Of a stretch of 64,000 nucleotides of DNA, positions 25,791-33,859 are shown piece by piece. The stretch's first letter is position 1. Each line of letters opens with the position of its first letter. The DNA is from Gammaproteobacteria bacterium (GTDB taxonomy: Bacteria; Pseudomonadota; Gammaproteobacteria; Burkholderiales; Rhodocyclaceae): positions 62,001 to 126,000 of the forward strand of contig JAHJHI010000026.1 of the NCBI GenBank assembly GCA_018824085.1, given 5' to 3'. The notes below the pieces were generated by a model. That model was not told the origin of the DNA. It searched no databases and saw only the letters and a list, made by a program, of their open reading frames with translations. The position numbers and the translations under genes are program-made.

Positions 25791-27080
25791 TCAGACGATC
25801 TGCGGCCAGTCGAGGTCGCCGCACAGCACGCGCAGCCTGTCGTCCCAGTCGCGGTAGGCGATCGACACGGTGACGCACAGTTCGCCCGACGTGATCGACA
25901 GGTAGGGGCGGGTGACCTGCACCTTGCCGACGTGTTCGATCGCGCGCCGGAAGTAGGGCCGGCGCGACCAGCGGGCATGCCGGTTGATCGACAGCGTGCG
26001 GTACTGGCTGTCTTCGGCGCCCGGGATGCGCCGTGCCCGCACATTGCGTCCGGCCTGCCGGCCCTGCTCGTCGAGCAGGTAGCAGCAGTCCGAGCGATCC
26101 AGTTGCAGGAAGGCCTGGCAGGCTTCCTCGATCGGTACCCCTTCTTCCATCAGCACGGCGCATCCGCCCATGGCCTGGATGTAGGCGCCGATCAGTTCGC
26201 GGTAGCGCACGGCGCCGTTGCCGCGCGTGGTGTCGAAGCGGTCCCACAGCGCATTGACCACGGGGCTGACTTCGCGGGTGTCGATCGGCATTGCCTGCGG
26301 CATCGCGAAGTAGTAGCCCTGCACGAAATCGATGTCCGCGTCGAGCGCGGCCAGCGCCTGCGCCTCGGTTTCCACCCCTTCGAGCAGCACCAGGGAACCG
26401 GCTTCGTGGATCAGGCTGACGATCTGCGGCAGCAGACGTCGTGCAGAGGGGTCATCGACCGATTTCACGGCAAAGGAGCGGTCCAGCTTCACGATCTCCG
26501 GCTGCAGTTCCCAGATGCGGTCGAAGTTCGAATGCCCCGCACCGAAGTCGTCCAGCGCGATCATGCAGCCGAGGTCGCGCAGGTAGTCGACGGTGCGGGC
26601 GAAGCCCGTATTCTCGGCGACGGCTTGTTCGAGCACTTCGATGACGATGCGCCGCGGGTCGATGTCCGGGTGTTCGGACAATTCGGGCAGGAAGTCGGAC
26701 ATGTCGGTGTCCGGCCCCCGGCAGAACACTTCCGGGTGGATGTTCAGGAACAGCCAGCCGCCGTGCGTCTCCTGCGCCGTGTGGTTGTTCACGTGCAGGT
26801 AGCGGCACAGCTGGTCGAGGTAGCGCAGGTCTTCGTAGCCCGTGGCGCCGGCGATGACGCGGGCCGGTGCGATCGGACTCAGGTCCGCGTCGACGGCGCG
26901 CAGCAGCCCTTCGTGTCCGATTGCGCGGCAGTGAGACAGGCTGAAGATTGGCTGGAAGTGGCTGGTCAGGCGCAATCCGCGATAGTGCGCGAATACACCG
27001 TTGCTGCTATGCACGACCGCCGCTTCCTGTCCCGAGACTGTGTCGGCTTCCGCGACGGCCGTGGATGTTGCATGCGCCAT
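25791..27080 (-). CDS. EAL domain c-di-GMP phosphodiesterase with C-terminal PAS-like sensor domain
   Basis: 429-residue soluble protein. The EAL domain (about 35-270) keeps the catalytic set in variant form: signature EGLLRA instead of EALLR, FLNIHPEVF (Asn), IVIEVLEQAV (Glu), IALDDFGAGHSNFDRIWELQ with the DDFG pair, IVKLDRSF (Lys/Asp), LLEGVETEAQA and FVQGYYFA. Phosphodiesterase activity is thus plausible. The C-terminal 150 residues resemble the YkuI_C/PDC-like domain (YLLDEQGRQAG, RPYFRRAIEHVGKVQVTRPY and SIAYRD), a probable small-ligand sensor although no membrane segment is visible. The start MAHATSTAVAEA is favoured. It is convergent with cusA (six bases apart) and divergent from rmuC. 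Confidence 0.9.
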   Translation of the reverse strand: MAHATSTAVAEADTVSGQEAAVVHSSNGVFAHYRGLRLTSHFQPIFSLSHCRAIGHEGLLRAVDADLSPIAPARVIAGATGYEDLRYLDQLCRYLHVNNHTAQETHGGWLFLNIHPEVFCRGPDTDMSDFLPELSEHPDIDPRRIVIEVLEQAVAENTGFARTVDYLRDLGCMIALDDFGAGHSNFDRIWELQPEIVKLDRSFAVKSVDDPSARRLLPQIVSLIHEAGSLVLLEGVETEAQALAALDADIDFVQGYYFAMPQAMPIDTREVSPVVNALWDRFDTTRGNGAVRYRELIGAYIQAMGGCAVLMEEGVPIEEACQAFLQLDRSDCCYLLDEQGRQAGRNVRARRIPGAEDSQYRTLSINRHARWSRRPYFRRAIEHVGKVQVTRPYLSITSGELCVTVSIAYRDWDDRLRVLCGDLDWPQIV

Positions 27081-27194
27081 GACAGTGCTCTGATGAATGT
27101 GATCAAGGGGTGTTACGGCATTGCACCGCGGCATCTTGAGCGCCGCGTGAGTGTGCGGGAAGGGCGCGCCGGTACGGGTGGCCCGCGGGGGCGC

Positions 27195-27203
27195 TGATAT
27201 AAT
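27195..27203 (+). promoter_or_regulatory. Extended -10 promoter for rmuC
   Basis: TGATATAAT is an exact extended -10 element (TGnTATAAT) in the 195-base gap between the divergent EAL and rmuC genes, oriented toward rmuC about 72 bases before its start codon. No good -35 hexamer stands 17 bases upstream, as is common for extended -10 promoters. Confidence 0.6.
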
Positions 27204-27275
27204 CCGCGGCGCTCCCTGTCGCGCTGTCCGCCTTCTTTCCTTTTCCGCTCCTTTTTTCACGTCATTTCCGCTTTC

Positions 27276-28661
27276 GTGCCCGATCTGCCGTGGTTTCTCC
27301 TGTCCGGCCTGCTGCTGCAGTTCGCCGTGCTGTGCCTCGTGCTGTGGCAACAGCGGGAGGTGCGCGAACGTCTGGACGCCATGGGCGCGCGGCTTGACGG
27401 TGCGTCGCAGGACATCCAGCGGCAGACGATGGCGGCCCTGCATGAAGGATTGCAGCGCCAGACGGAGCGCATCGTGAGCATGCAGGGCGAGGCCAACGAG
27501 CGGCTGCGCACGGCCACGCGACAGGAGCTGGACGGTGCGCGTGACGCGATGGGCGCGCTGCAACTGGCGCAGCAGGCCGCGCTGTCAGGCAGCCGGGAAG
27601 ACATGGCGGCGCGGCTCGCCGAACTGTCGACCGCGCTCAACGCGCGCCAGGAGGCGTTGCGCAGCGAACTGCTGGCACAGACTGCAAGCACGCTGGCACA
27701 ACAGACGGGCCGTCAACAGGAGACGCTGCAGAACGGCCTGCAGAACGCGTCGGTTCAGCTCACCAGCTCCATCGAGTCGCTCACGCGCACCGTCAACGAG
27801 CGGCTTGAACTGCTTGGCGGACGCGTGCATGAGCGGCTGGAAGAGGGGTTCCGCAAGACCAATGAAACCTTCACCAGCGTGATGATGCGTCTGGCCACGA
27901 TCGACGAGGCGCAGAAGAAGATAGACGGCCTCACGCACAGCGTGGTCAGCCTGAGCGAACTGCTGGGCGACAAGAAGGCGCGCGGCGCCTTCGGCGAAGT
28001 GCAACTTGAAGCGCTGGTGCGCAATGCACTGCCGCCCGACAGTTTCGAATTCCAGGCCACGCTGTCGACCGGCGTGCGGGTGGACTGCCTGCTGCGCCTG
28101 CCCGAGCCGACCGGCCGGGTGGCCGTGGATGCCAAATTTCCGCTGGAGAACTACCACCGGATGTTCGACCGCGACAGTCCGGAGCCGGAGCGCCGGCTCG
28201 CGCAGGGTGCCTTCCGTGCCGACGTGCGCCGGCACGTCGACGACATTGCAGGCAAGTACCTGATTCCGGACGAAACGTCGGACGGCGCGGTGATGTTCAT
28301 TCCCGCCGAGGCGGTATTCGCCGAACTGCATGCCCATCACGCGTCGGTGATCGAACACGCGCAGTCGAAGCGCGTGTGGATCGTGTCGCCGACCACGCTG
28401 ATGGCGGTGCTCAATACCGCGCGCGCCGTGCTCAAGGACGTCGAGACGCGCAAGCAGATCCACCTGATCCGCGACGCGCTGGGCAAGCTTTCGAAGGATT
28501 TCGCACGTTTCGACGAGCGCATGCAGAAGCTCGCGACGCATATCCGCCAGGCGCACGAGGACGTGCAGGAAGTCCATGTGTCCAGCCGCAAGATCAGCGG
28601 CCAGTTCGTCCGCATCGAACGCGCCGAACTCGACGCCATCGATCCGCCGGAGTCCGTCTGA
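27276..28661 (+). CDS. rmuC: DNA recombination protein RmuC
   Basis: 461-residue RmuC-family protein, a putative nuclease-fold protein that limits DNA inversions at repeats. It has an N-terminal membrane segment (about 4-22, FLLSGLLLQFAVLCLVLW), a long coiled coil (about 25-215) and the RmuC domain with GDKKARGAFGEVQLEALVRN, VDAKFPLENYHRMF and the C-terminal LMAVLNTARAVLKD. The start is a GTG; no nearer ATG gives the membrane segment. It lies directly before the AEC transporter gene, with stop and start overlapping. Confidence 0.93.
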   Translation: MPDLPWFLLSGLLLQFAVLCLVLWQQREVRERLDAMGARLDGASQDIQRQTMAALHEGLQRQTERIVSMQGEANERLRTATRQELDGARDAMGALQLAQQAALSGSREDMAARLAELSTALNARQEALRSELLAQTASTLAQQTGRQQETLQNGLQNASVQLTSSIESLTRTVNERLELLGGRVHERLEEGFRKTNETFTSVMMRLATIDEAQKKIDGLTHSVVSLSELLGDKKARGAFGEVQLEALVRNALPPDSFEFQATLSTGVRVDCLLRLPEPTGRVAVDAKFPLENYHRMFDRDSPEPERRLAQGAFRADVRRHVDDIAGKYLIPDETSDGAVMFIPAEAVFAELHAHHASVIEHAQSKRVWIVSPTTLMAVLNTARAVLKDVETRKQIHLIRDALGKLSKDFARFDERMQKLATHIRQAHEDVQEVHVSSRKISGQFVRIERAELDAIDPPESV

Positions 28662-29605
28662 TGCAGGCCGTCTTGCAGCAGGTATTGCTCGCCGCGCCGC
28701 TGTTCGTGCTGGTGTTCGTCGGCTACGCCATCATGCGCTGGGGCGGCTGGAAGAAGGAGGCCGGTGACGCGCTGGCCAGGTTCGTGTTCACGATTGCGCT
28801 GCCGGCCATGCTGTTCCAGCTGATGAGCGGCTTCGCCAGCCTGCCGCCGGTCGATGTGCGGCTGCTCGCCGCATTCTTCGGCGGCTGCCTGGTCGTGTTC
28901 GTGCTGGGGCGCATTGTGTCGGCCCGCGTGTTCGGGCTGGATGGCGTGTCGCAGTCGGTATTCGCGCTGGGCGGCGTGTTCTCCAACAACGTGCTGCTCG
29001 GCCTGCCGCTCACGCGCACGCTGCTCGGCGAGGAGGCGATGCCGGCGGCGGCGCTGGTCGTCGTGTTCAATGCGCTCACGCTGTGGACGCTGGTGACGGT
29101 GTCGGTCGAGTGGGCGCGCAACGGCGCGCCGACGCTTGCCGGTTTCGGCAGGACGGCGCGCGGCGTCCTCACCAATCCGCTGGTTGCCGCCATCCTTGCC
29201 GGCACCGCATTCAGTCTGACCGGACTTGCGCTGCCGCCACTGATCGACGAGCCGCTGCGCCTGCTGGGCAACGCCGCGCTGCCGCTGTCGCTGATTGCGC
29301 TCGGCATGGGGCTGGCCGAATTCGGCGTGCGCGACGGCTGGCATCAGAGCGCCGCCATCAGCACGCTGAAGCTGCTCGTGCATCCGCTGGCGGTATGGGC
29401 TCTGGCCTGTCTGCTCGGCCTGCCGGAGACGGAGACGCGCGCGGTGGTGCTGCTGGCGTCGCTGTCGGTCGGCGCGAACGTCTATCTGATGTCGCGCCAG
29501 TTCCATGTCATGCAGGGGCCGGTGGCAAGCAGCCTGCTCATGTCCACCGCGCTGGCGGCGGTGACGACGCCGCTCATGCTGGCGCTCGTGAACGCGACGA
29601 TGTGA
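28661..29605 (+). CDS. AEC family transporter (auxin efflux carrier fold)
   Basis: 314-residue polytopic membrane protein with about ten hydrophobic segments arranged as two inverted halves, the AEC/BASS-like fold. Family landmarks: GYAIMRWGGWKKEAGDALAR at the N-terminus, SVFALGGVFSNNVLLGLPLT near residue 100 and LGMGLAEFGV in the second half. Bacterial members carry organic acids such as malate or malonate, but the substrate here cannot be told. The start overlaps the rmuC stop by one base (TGATG). Confidence 0.88.
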   Translation: MQAVLQQVLLAAPLFVLVFVGYAIMRWGGWKKEAGDALARFVFTIALPAMLFQLMSGFASLPPVDVRLLAAFFGGCLVVFVLGRIVSARVFGLDGVSQSVFALGGVFSNNVLLGLPLTRTLLGEEAMPAAALVVVFNALTLWTLVTVSVEWARNGAPTLAGFGRTARGVLTNPLVAAILAGTAFSLTGLALPPLIDEPLRLLGNAALPLSLIALGMGLAEFGVRDGWHQSAAISTLKLLVHPLAVWALACLLGLPETETRAVVLLASLSVGANVYLMSRQFHVMQGPVASSLLMSTALAAVTTPLMLALVNATM

Positions 29606-29633
29606 TTCCGGGTCCGGATGCGCGCGCCGCGGT

Positions 29634-29654
29634 CGATCCTGCGCTGCAGGATCG
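29634..29654. terminator. Bidirectional hairpin between AEC transporter and cysB
   Basis: Perfect inverted repeat CGATCCTGC-GCT-GCAGGATCG lies in the 90-base gap between convergent genes. The nine-base stem with a three-base loop is suited to terminate both strands, though there is no T-run on either side. Confidence 0.55.
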
Positions 29655-29695
29655 AGCCCCGATGCCGCTGTGCGCGCGGCGACGTTGCGCCGGAA

Positions 29696-30628
29696 TCAGT
29701 CTTCGGCACCCGGTTTCAGCGCAGCCTTCACCGTCGCCTCGTTCAGGGACGGTTCGCACAGTTCGATGAAGCGGTAGGCGTAGCTGCGCAGGTAGTGCTT
29801 GCGGCGCAGCGCGATCAGCGAGGTGTTTGATTCGAACAGGTGTTCGCTGTCGAGCAGGCGCAGGCCGCTGTCGCGCACCGGATCGAAGGCGACCGAAGCG
29901 ATGATGCCGGCGCCCAGATCCAGTTCGACATAGGTCTTGATCACGTCGGCGTCGAGCGCGGACATGACGATATCCGGGAGCAGGCCGGCGCGGGCGAAGG
30001 TGGCGTCGATGCGCGCGCGGCCGGTGAAGCCTTCGTGATAGGTCACCACCGGGTGTTCGGCCAGCGCTTCCAGCGTCAGCGGTTTCACCGCTTCGAGCGG
30101 ATGCCCCGCCGGCACGATGGCGGCGTGGTGCCAGGAATAGAACGGGAAGGTGACCAGTTCGGGGGCGCCGGACAGCGTTTCGGTCGCGATGCCGATGTCC
30201 GCTTCACCGTCGTTGAGCAGATCGACGATTTCGCCCGGGCTGGCCTGCAGCAGCACCAGATGCACCTTGGGGTACTGGCGCCTGAATTCGGTCACCACGC
30301 GCGGCAGCGCGTAGCGCGCCTGCGTGTGCGTGGTGGCGATGCGCAACTGGCCCTCGTCACGGCGGGCGAACTGTTCGGCCAGTCGCTTGATGTTGCCGGC
30401 GTCGAGCAGCATGCGCTCGACGATCCCGACCAGTTCGGAGCCGGGCTCGGTCAGGCCGAGCAGGCGCTTGCCCTTGCGGACAAAGAGCTCGACGCCCAGT
30501 TCGTCCTCCAGGTCCTTGATGTGCTTGCTCACGCCCGACTGCGACGTGAACAGTGCGTTGGCGACGTCGGTCAGGTTGAACTGGCGCCTGACAGTTTCGC
30601 GGATGATGCGAAGCTGCTGAAAATTCAT
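29696..30628 (-). CDS. cysB: CysB-type LysR transcriptional regulator
   Basis: 310-residue LysR-family activator of sulfur assimilation genes. The N-terminal winged helix-turn-helix reads LTDVANALFTSQSGVSKHIK (about 19-38), followed by DLEDELGVELFVRKGKRLLG. The effector domain has the CysB inducer-site sequence ATTHTQARYALPRVV and the QASPGEIVDLLNDGEADIGI motif. It is the last gene of the sulfate run, 18 bases after cysA, so it is likely cotranscribed with the transporter it regulates. N-acetylserine is the expected inducer from knowledge of the family. Confidence 0.94.
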   Translation of the reverse strand: MNFQQLRIIRETVRRQFNLTDVANALFTSQSGVSKHIKDLEDELGVELFVRKGKRLLGLTEPGSELVGIVERMLLDAGNIKRLAEQFARRDEGQLRIATTHTQARYALPRVVTEFRRQYPKVHLVLLQASPGEIVDLLNDGEADIGIATETLSGAPELVTFPFYSWHHAAIVPAGHPLEAVKPLTLEALAEHPVVTYHEGFTGRARIDATFARAGLLPDIVMSALDADVIKTYVELDLGAGIIASVAFDPVRDSGLRLLDSEHLFESNTSLIALRRKHYLRSYAYRFIELCEPSLNEATVKAALKPGAED

Positions 30629-30646
30629 GATGTGCTTTCCCTGTTT

Positions 30647-31714
30647 TTACTGAGCGAAGACGCGCAGGCGCGACGGCTGCAGGCGCACGGTCTGGCCTTC
30701 CCGCAGGGCCAGAGCGGCAACGCGATCGCGTGTCAGTTCAACTTCGAAGTGCTGCCCGGTGACGCCGCTCAGCCCGTCGAGCTCGATGCGCGCGGTGACA
30801 CCGAAGGACAGCACGCGACTGATTCGCGCCGGCACGCCGTCGGTCTCTGCCGCGTCGGTCAGGATGTCCAGCTCGTGCGGCCGGGCGAAGGCGATCACCT
30901 TGTCGCCGTGTGCGAAACCGTCGGCGATGGGGTGCGGCAGGCGGTCGCCGCCGATGCGCAGCGCGTTGCCTTCCACGTGTCCGTGGAAGGGATTCACGGC
31001 GCCGAGGAAGCCATGGACGAAAGGCGTCGCCGGATGGCGGTACACCTCTTCCGGCGAGCCGATCTGTTCCACCTTGCCGTGGTCCATCAGCACCACGCGG
31101 TCGGCCACTTCGAGCGCTTCTTCCTGGTCGTGCGTGACGAAGATGGATGTGATGTGAAGTTGGTCGTGCAGCCGGCGCAGCCAGCGGCGCAGTTCCTTGC
31201 GCACCTTGGCATCCAGCGCGCCGAACGGTTCGTCCAGCAGCAGCACGCGCGGCTCGACCGCCAGCGCGCGGGCCAGCGCGATGCGCTGGCGCTGGCCGCC
31301 GGACAGTTGCGACGGAAAGCGGTCGGCCAACCAGTCCAGCTGGACCAGCTTCAGCAGGTCATGCACCTTGGCGCGGATGAGCTTCTCGGCGGGCCGTTCG
31401 GCGCGCGGCTTCATGCGCAGGCCGAAGGCGACGTTGTCGAACACGCTCATGTGACGGAACAGCGCGTAGTGCTGGAACACGAAACCGACATGGCGTTCGC
31501 GCACGTGGGTGTCGGAGGCGTCCTCGCCGTCGAGCAGCACGCGGCCGCTGTCTGCCGATTCGAGCCCGGCGATGATGCGCAGCAGCGTGGTCTTGCCGCA
31601 GCCCGACGGGCCGAGCAGGGCGACCAGTTCGCCGGTCGGAAAGTCGAGCGACACGTCGCCGAGCGCCACGAAATCGCCGAAGCCCTTGTGGATGTTCTGT
31701 ACCTGGATGCTCAT
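30647..31714 (-). CDS. cysA: Sulfate/thiosulfate ABC transporter ATP-binding protein
   Basis: 355-residue ATPase of the sulfate importer. Walker A is GPSGCGKTT (about 35-43), the signature is [15 protein letters not shown], Walker B is [12 protein letters not shown] and the switch His is in [11 protein letters not shown]. The C-terminal regulatory TOBE-like part (about 240-355) has RPHELDI. The start [15 protein letters not shown] is the family N-terminus; the frame is open further upstream but without support. Four-base overlap with the cysW stop. Confidence 0.96.
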   Translation of the reverse strand: MSIQVQNIHKGFGDFVALGDVSLDFPTGELVALLGPSGCGKTTLLRIIAGLESADSGRVLLDGEDASDTHVRERHVGFVFQHYALFRHMSVFDNVAFGLRMKPRAERPAEKLIRAKVHDLLKLVQLDWLADRFPSQLSGGQRQRIALARALAVEPRVLLLDEPFGALDAKVRKELRRWLRRLHDQLHITSIFVTHDQEEALEVADRVVLMDHGKVEQIGSPEEVYRHPATPFVHGFLGAVNPFHGHVEGNALRIGGDRLPHPIADGFAHGDKVIAFARPHELDILTDAAETDGVPARISRVLSFGVTARIELDGLSGVTGQHFEVELTRDRVAALALREGQTVRLQPSRLRVFAQ

Positions 31715-32595
31715 GATTCTTCCTTGCTCCTTGCAGCCTGATGCTCGATCCACGTCTTGATGCACAGTGTCACCAACGCCAGCAGTGCCAGCACGGATGC
31801 CACGGCGAAGGCGGCGGTAAACTGGTATTCGTTGTAGAGAATCTCGACATGCAGCGGCAGCGTATTGGTGAGTCCTCGGATATGGCCGGACACCACCGAC
31901 ACGGCCCCGAACTCGCCCATCGCCCGCGCATTGCAGAGGATGACGCCATAGAGCAGGCCCCACTTGATGTTGGGCAGGGTGACGTGCCGGAAGGTCTGCC
32001 AGCCGTTGGCGCCGAGCACCACCGCCGCTTCTTCTTCCTCCTTGCCCTGTGCCTGCATCAGCGGAATCAGCTCGCGGGCGATGAAGGGGACCGTCACGAA
32101 CATCGTGGCCAGTACGATGCCCGGCACGGCGAAGATGATCTTCAGGTCATGTTCCTGCAGCCAGGGCCCGAACCAGCCCTGGGCGCCGAACACCAGCACG
32201 TAGATCAGGCCGGCGACCACCGGTGACACCGAGAAAGGCAGATCGATCAGCGTGGTCAGGACGTGCTTGCCACGGAAGTTGAACTTGGTGATCGCCCATG
32301 CCGCCGACACGCCGAAGCTCAGGTTCAGCGGCACCGCGATCACCGCGGCGATCAGCGTGAGCCTGATCGCCGACAGCGCGTCCGGCTCGATCAGTGCCGT
32401 CAGATAGGTGTCCCAGCCCTTGCGCAGCGCCTCGACGAATACCGCGATCAGCGGCATCAGCAGGAAGAGCGTGAAGAAGGTGAGCGACATCGCGATGAGG
32501 GACCATTTGACCCAGTGCGGTTCGCGCGTCGCTGCGCGGCCCTCGAAGCGTGCCGCGACGTTGCCGGTGGCGCGCAGAGCAGTGGCGGCAGCCAT
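31711..32595 (-). CDS. cysW: Sulfate ABC transporter permease CysW
   Basis: 294-residue inner-membrane permease with about six membrane segments. The EAA loop that contacts CysA reads [20 protein letters not shown] (about 190-209), and VRGHIRGL-type sequence ([20 protein letters not shown]) is the usual CysW C-terminal region. The start at [12 protein letters not shown] overlaps the cysT stop; a Met 11 codons upstream is an alternative inside cysT. It forms the channel with CysT. Confidence 0.95.
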   Translation of the reverse strand: MAAATALRATGNVAARFEGRAATREPHWVKWSLIAMSLTFFTLFLLMPLIAVFVEALRKGWDTYLTALIEPDALSAIRLTLIAAVIAVPLNLSFGVSAAWAITKFNFRGKHVLTTLIDLPFSVSPVVAGLIYVLVFGAQGWFGPWLQEHDLKIIFAVPGIVLATMFVTVPFIARELIPLMQAQGKEEEEAAVVLGANGWQTFRHVTLPNIKWGLLYGVILCNARAMGEFGAVSVVSGHIRGLTNTLPLHVEILYNEYQFTAAFAVASVLALLALVTLCIKTWIEHQAARSKEES

Positions 32596-33428
32596 CAGCG
32601 GTTCCTCCCGGTTGCCTTTTCGGTCCATGCCTGCAGGCCGTTGATTGCCAGCAGCAGGACAAACGAGAACAGCAGCATGACGACCGCGATGGCAGTGGCG
32701 CCTGCGTAGTCGTACTGCTCAAGCTTGGTGATGATCATCAATGGGGTGATCTCCGACACCATCGGAATATTGCCGGCGATGAAGATGACCGAGCCGTATT
32801 CGCCGACCGCCCGGGCGAAGGCCAGCGCGAAGCCGGTCAGCAGAGCCGGCAGCAGTATCGGCAGCGTCACGTAGCGGAAGGTCTGCCAGCGACGTGCGCC
32901 GAGGCTGGCGGCAGCTTCTTCGAGCTCGGTGTCGAGGTCTTCCAGGATGGGCTGCACGGTGCGCACGACGAAGGGCAGGCCGATGAACACCAGTGCCACC
33001 AGCACGCCCAGCGGGGTGAACGCGACCTTGATGCCGAGCGGCTCCAGCGCCGATCCGAGCCAGCCGTTCGGCGCGTACAGCGCAGTCAGCGCAATGCCGG
33101 CGACGGCGGTCGGCAGCGCGAAGGGCAGGTCGATCAGCGCATCGACCAGCTTCTTGCCAGGGAAGGAATAGCGCACCAGCACCCAGGCCAGCGCCAGGCC
33201 GAACACCGCGTTGATGGCCGCCGCGAGCAGGGAGGCGCCGAACGACAGACGGTACGAAGCGAGCACGCGTGGCGTGGTCACCACGTCCCAGAACTGGCCG
33301 AAACCGAGACCGGCTGTCTTGACGAATACCGCCGAAAGCGGGATCAGCACGATGACGGACAGGTAGAACAGCGTGTAGCCCAGCGTCAGGTTGAAGCCGG
33401 GCAGCACGCGTAAGGATCGCCTGCTCAT
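32595..33428 (-). CDS. cysT: Sulfate ABC transporter permease CysT (CysU)
   Basis: 277-residue inner-membrane permease, six membrane segments. The EAA loop is [20 protein letters not shown] (about 174-193); the N-terminus [20 protein letters not shown] is typical. It forms the channel with CysW. It is preceded by 431 bases without a gene that include an A+T-rich stretch, the likely promoter of cysTWA-cysB. The substrate-binding protein gene sbp is not adjacent but upstream beyond prc. Confidence 0.95.
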   Translation of the reverse strand: MSRRSLRVLPGFNLTLGYTLFYLSVIVLIPLSAVFVKTAGLGFGQFWDVVTTPRVLASYRLSFGASLLAAAINAVFGLALAWVLVRYSFPGKKLVDALIDLPFALPTAVAGIALTALYAPNGWLGSALEPLGIKVAFTPLGVLVALVFIGLPFVVRTVQPILEDLDTELEEAAASLGARRWQTFRYVTLPILLPALLTGFALAFARAVGEYGSVIFIAGNIPMVSEITPLMIITKLEQYDYAGATAIAVVMLLFSFVLLLAINGLQAWTEKATGRNR

Positions 33429-33859
33429 GCGAGGCGCTCCTGCTGTGGCGTGCGTGAAGGTGGTGACATGAGGATCGCCCCGGACGAGTGGTTTCGAGGC
33501 GACAGGTTAAGGAGTGCTTTTAATTACTGGAAATAATAAGAAATGATTTGCTTAGCGTGGTTTCGAATTAACAGACGGCGGATGCCCGACGGTGTGGCCG
33601 TGCGGCACGGGATCTCGCCGGGCTGGTGTGGTCAGCCTTGCAATGCGCGTTCGTACACGGTTCAAAGGCGGCCCGGAGCGGGCCTGTTCTCAGGTCGGGC
33701 AGCGCTTGCTGAGGGCATGCGGCAGATCGTGTCCGTCTCTGGCGTCGTAAACGAGCTATCGAAGCGCATCGGTCTGCCCGCGCAACATCAGCAATGACGC
33801 GAAGCTGCCGTTAAGGCCGGCCGTTCGTTCGACCGTCCTTGCCGATGGATGCAACAAGC
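33429..33859. other. Gene-free stretch between cysT and prc
   Basis: No supported gene in 431 bases. The cysT-proximal third holds an A+T-rich block (33500-33570), the probable CysB-responsive promoter. A six-base-stem hairpin GGCCCG-GAG-CGGGCC at 33670-33684 could end prc transcription. An 84-codon open frame on the plus strand (33543-33797) has no recognisable domain and poor coding character. Confidence 0.6.
33500..33570 (-). promoter_or_regulatory. Putative CysB-dependent promoter of cysTWA-cysB
   Basis: A block rich in A+T (GCTTTTAATTACTGG, then AAATAATAAGAAATGATTTG) stands out in G+C-rich surroundings 70-140 bases before cysT. CysB sites in other bacteria are long, A+T-rich and weakly palindromic, so this is the natural candidate. 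The octamer TTTTAATT also appears upstream of sbp (37305-37312, opposite strand). The function is inferred. Confidence 0.5.

Noticed and set aside
27111-27117. GATCAA half-site near the EAL gene as an FNR box
   Set aside because: The upstream half is at the wrong distance (seven bases instead of four between TGAT and ATCA).
29840-31741. 633-codon open frame opposite cysB and cysA
   Set aside because: Overlaps two well-supported genes in full; no recognisable domain.
33543-33797. 84-codon frame upstream of cysT
   Set aside because: No domain, no ribosome site, starts inside the A+T-rich promoter block.
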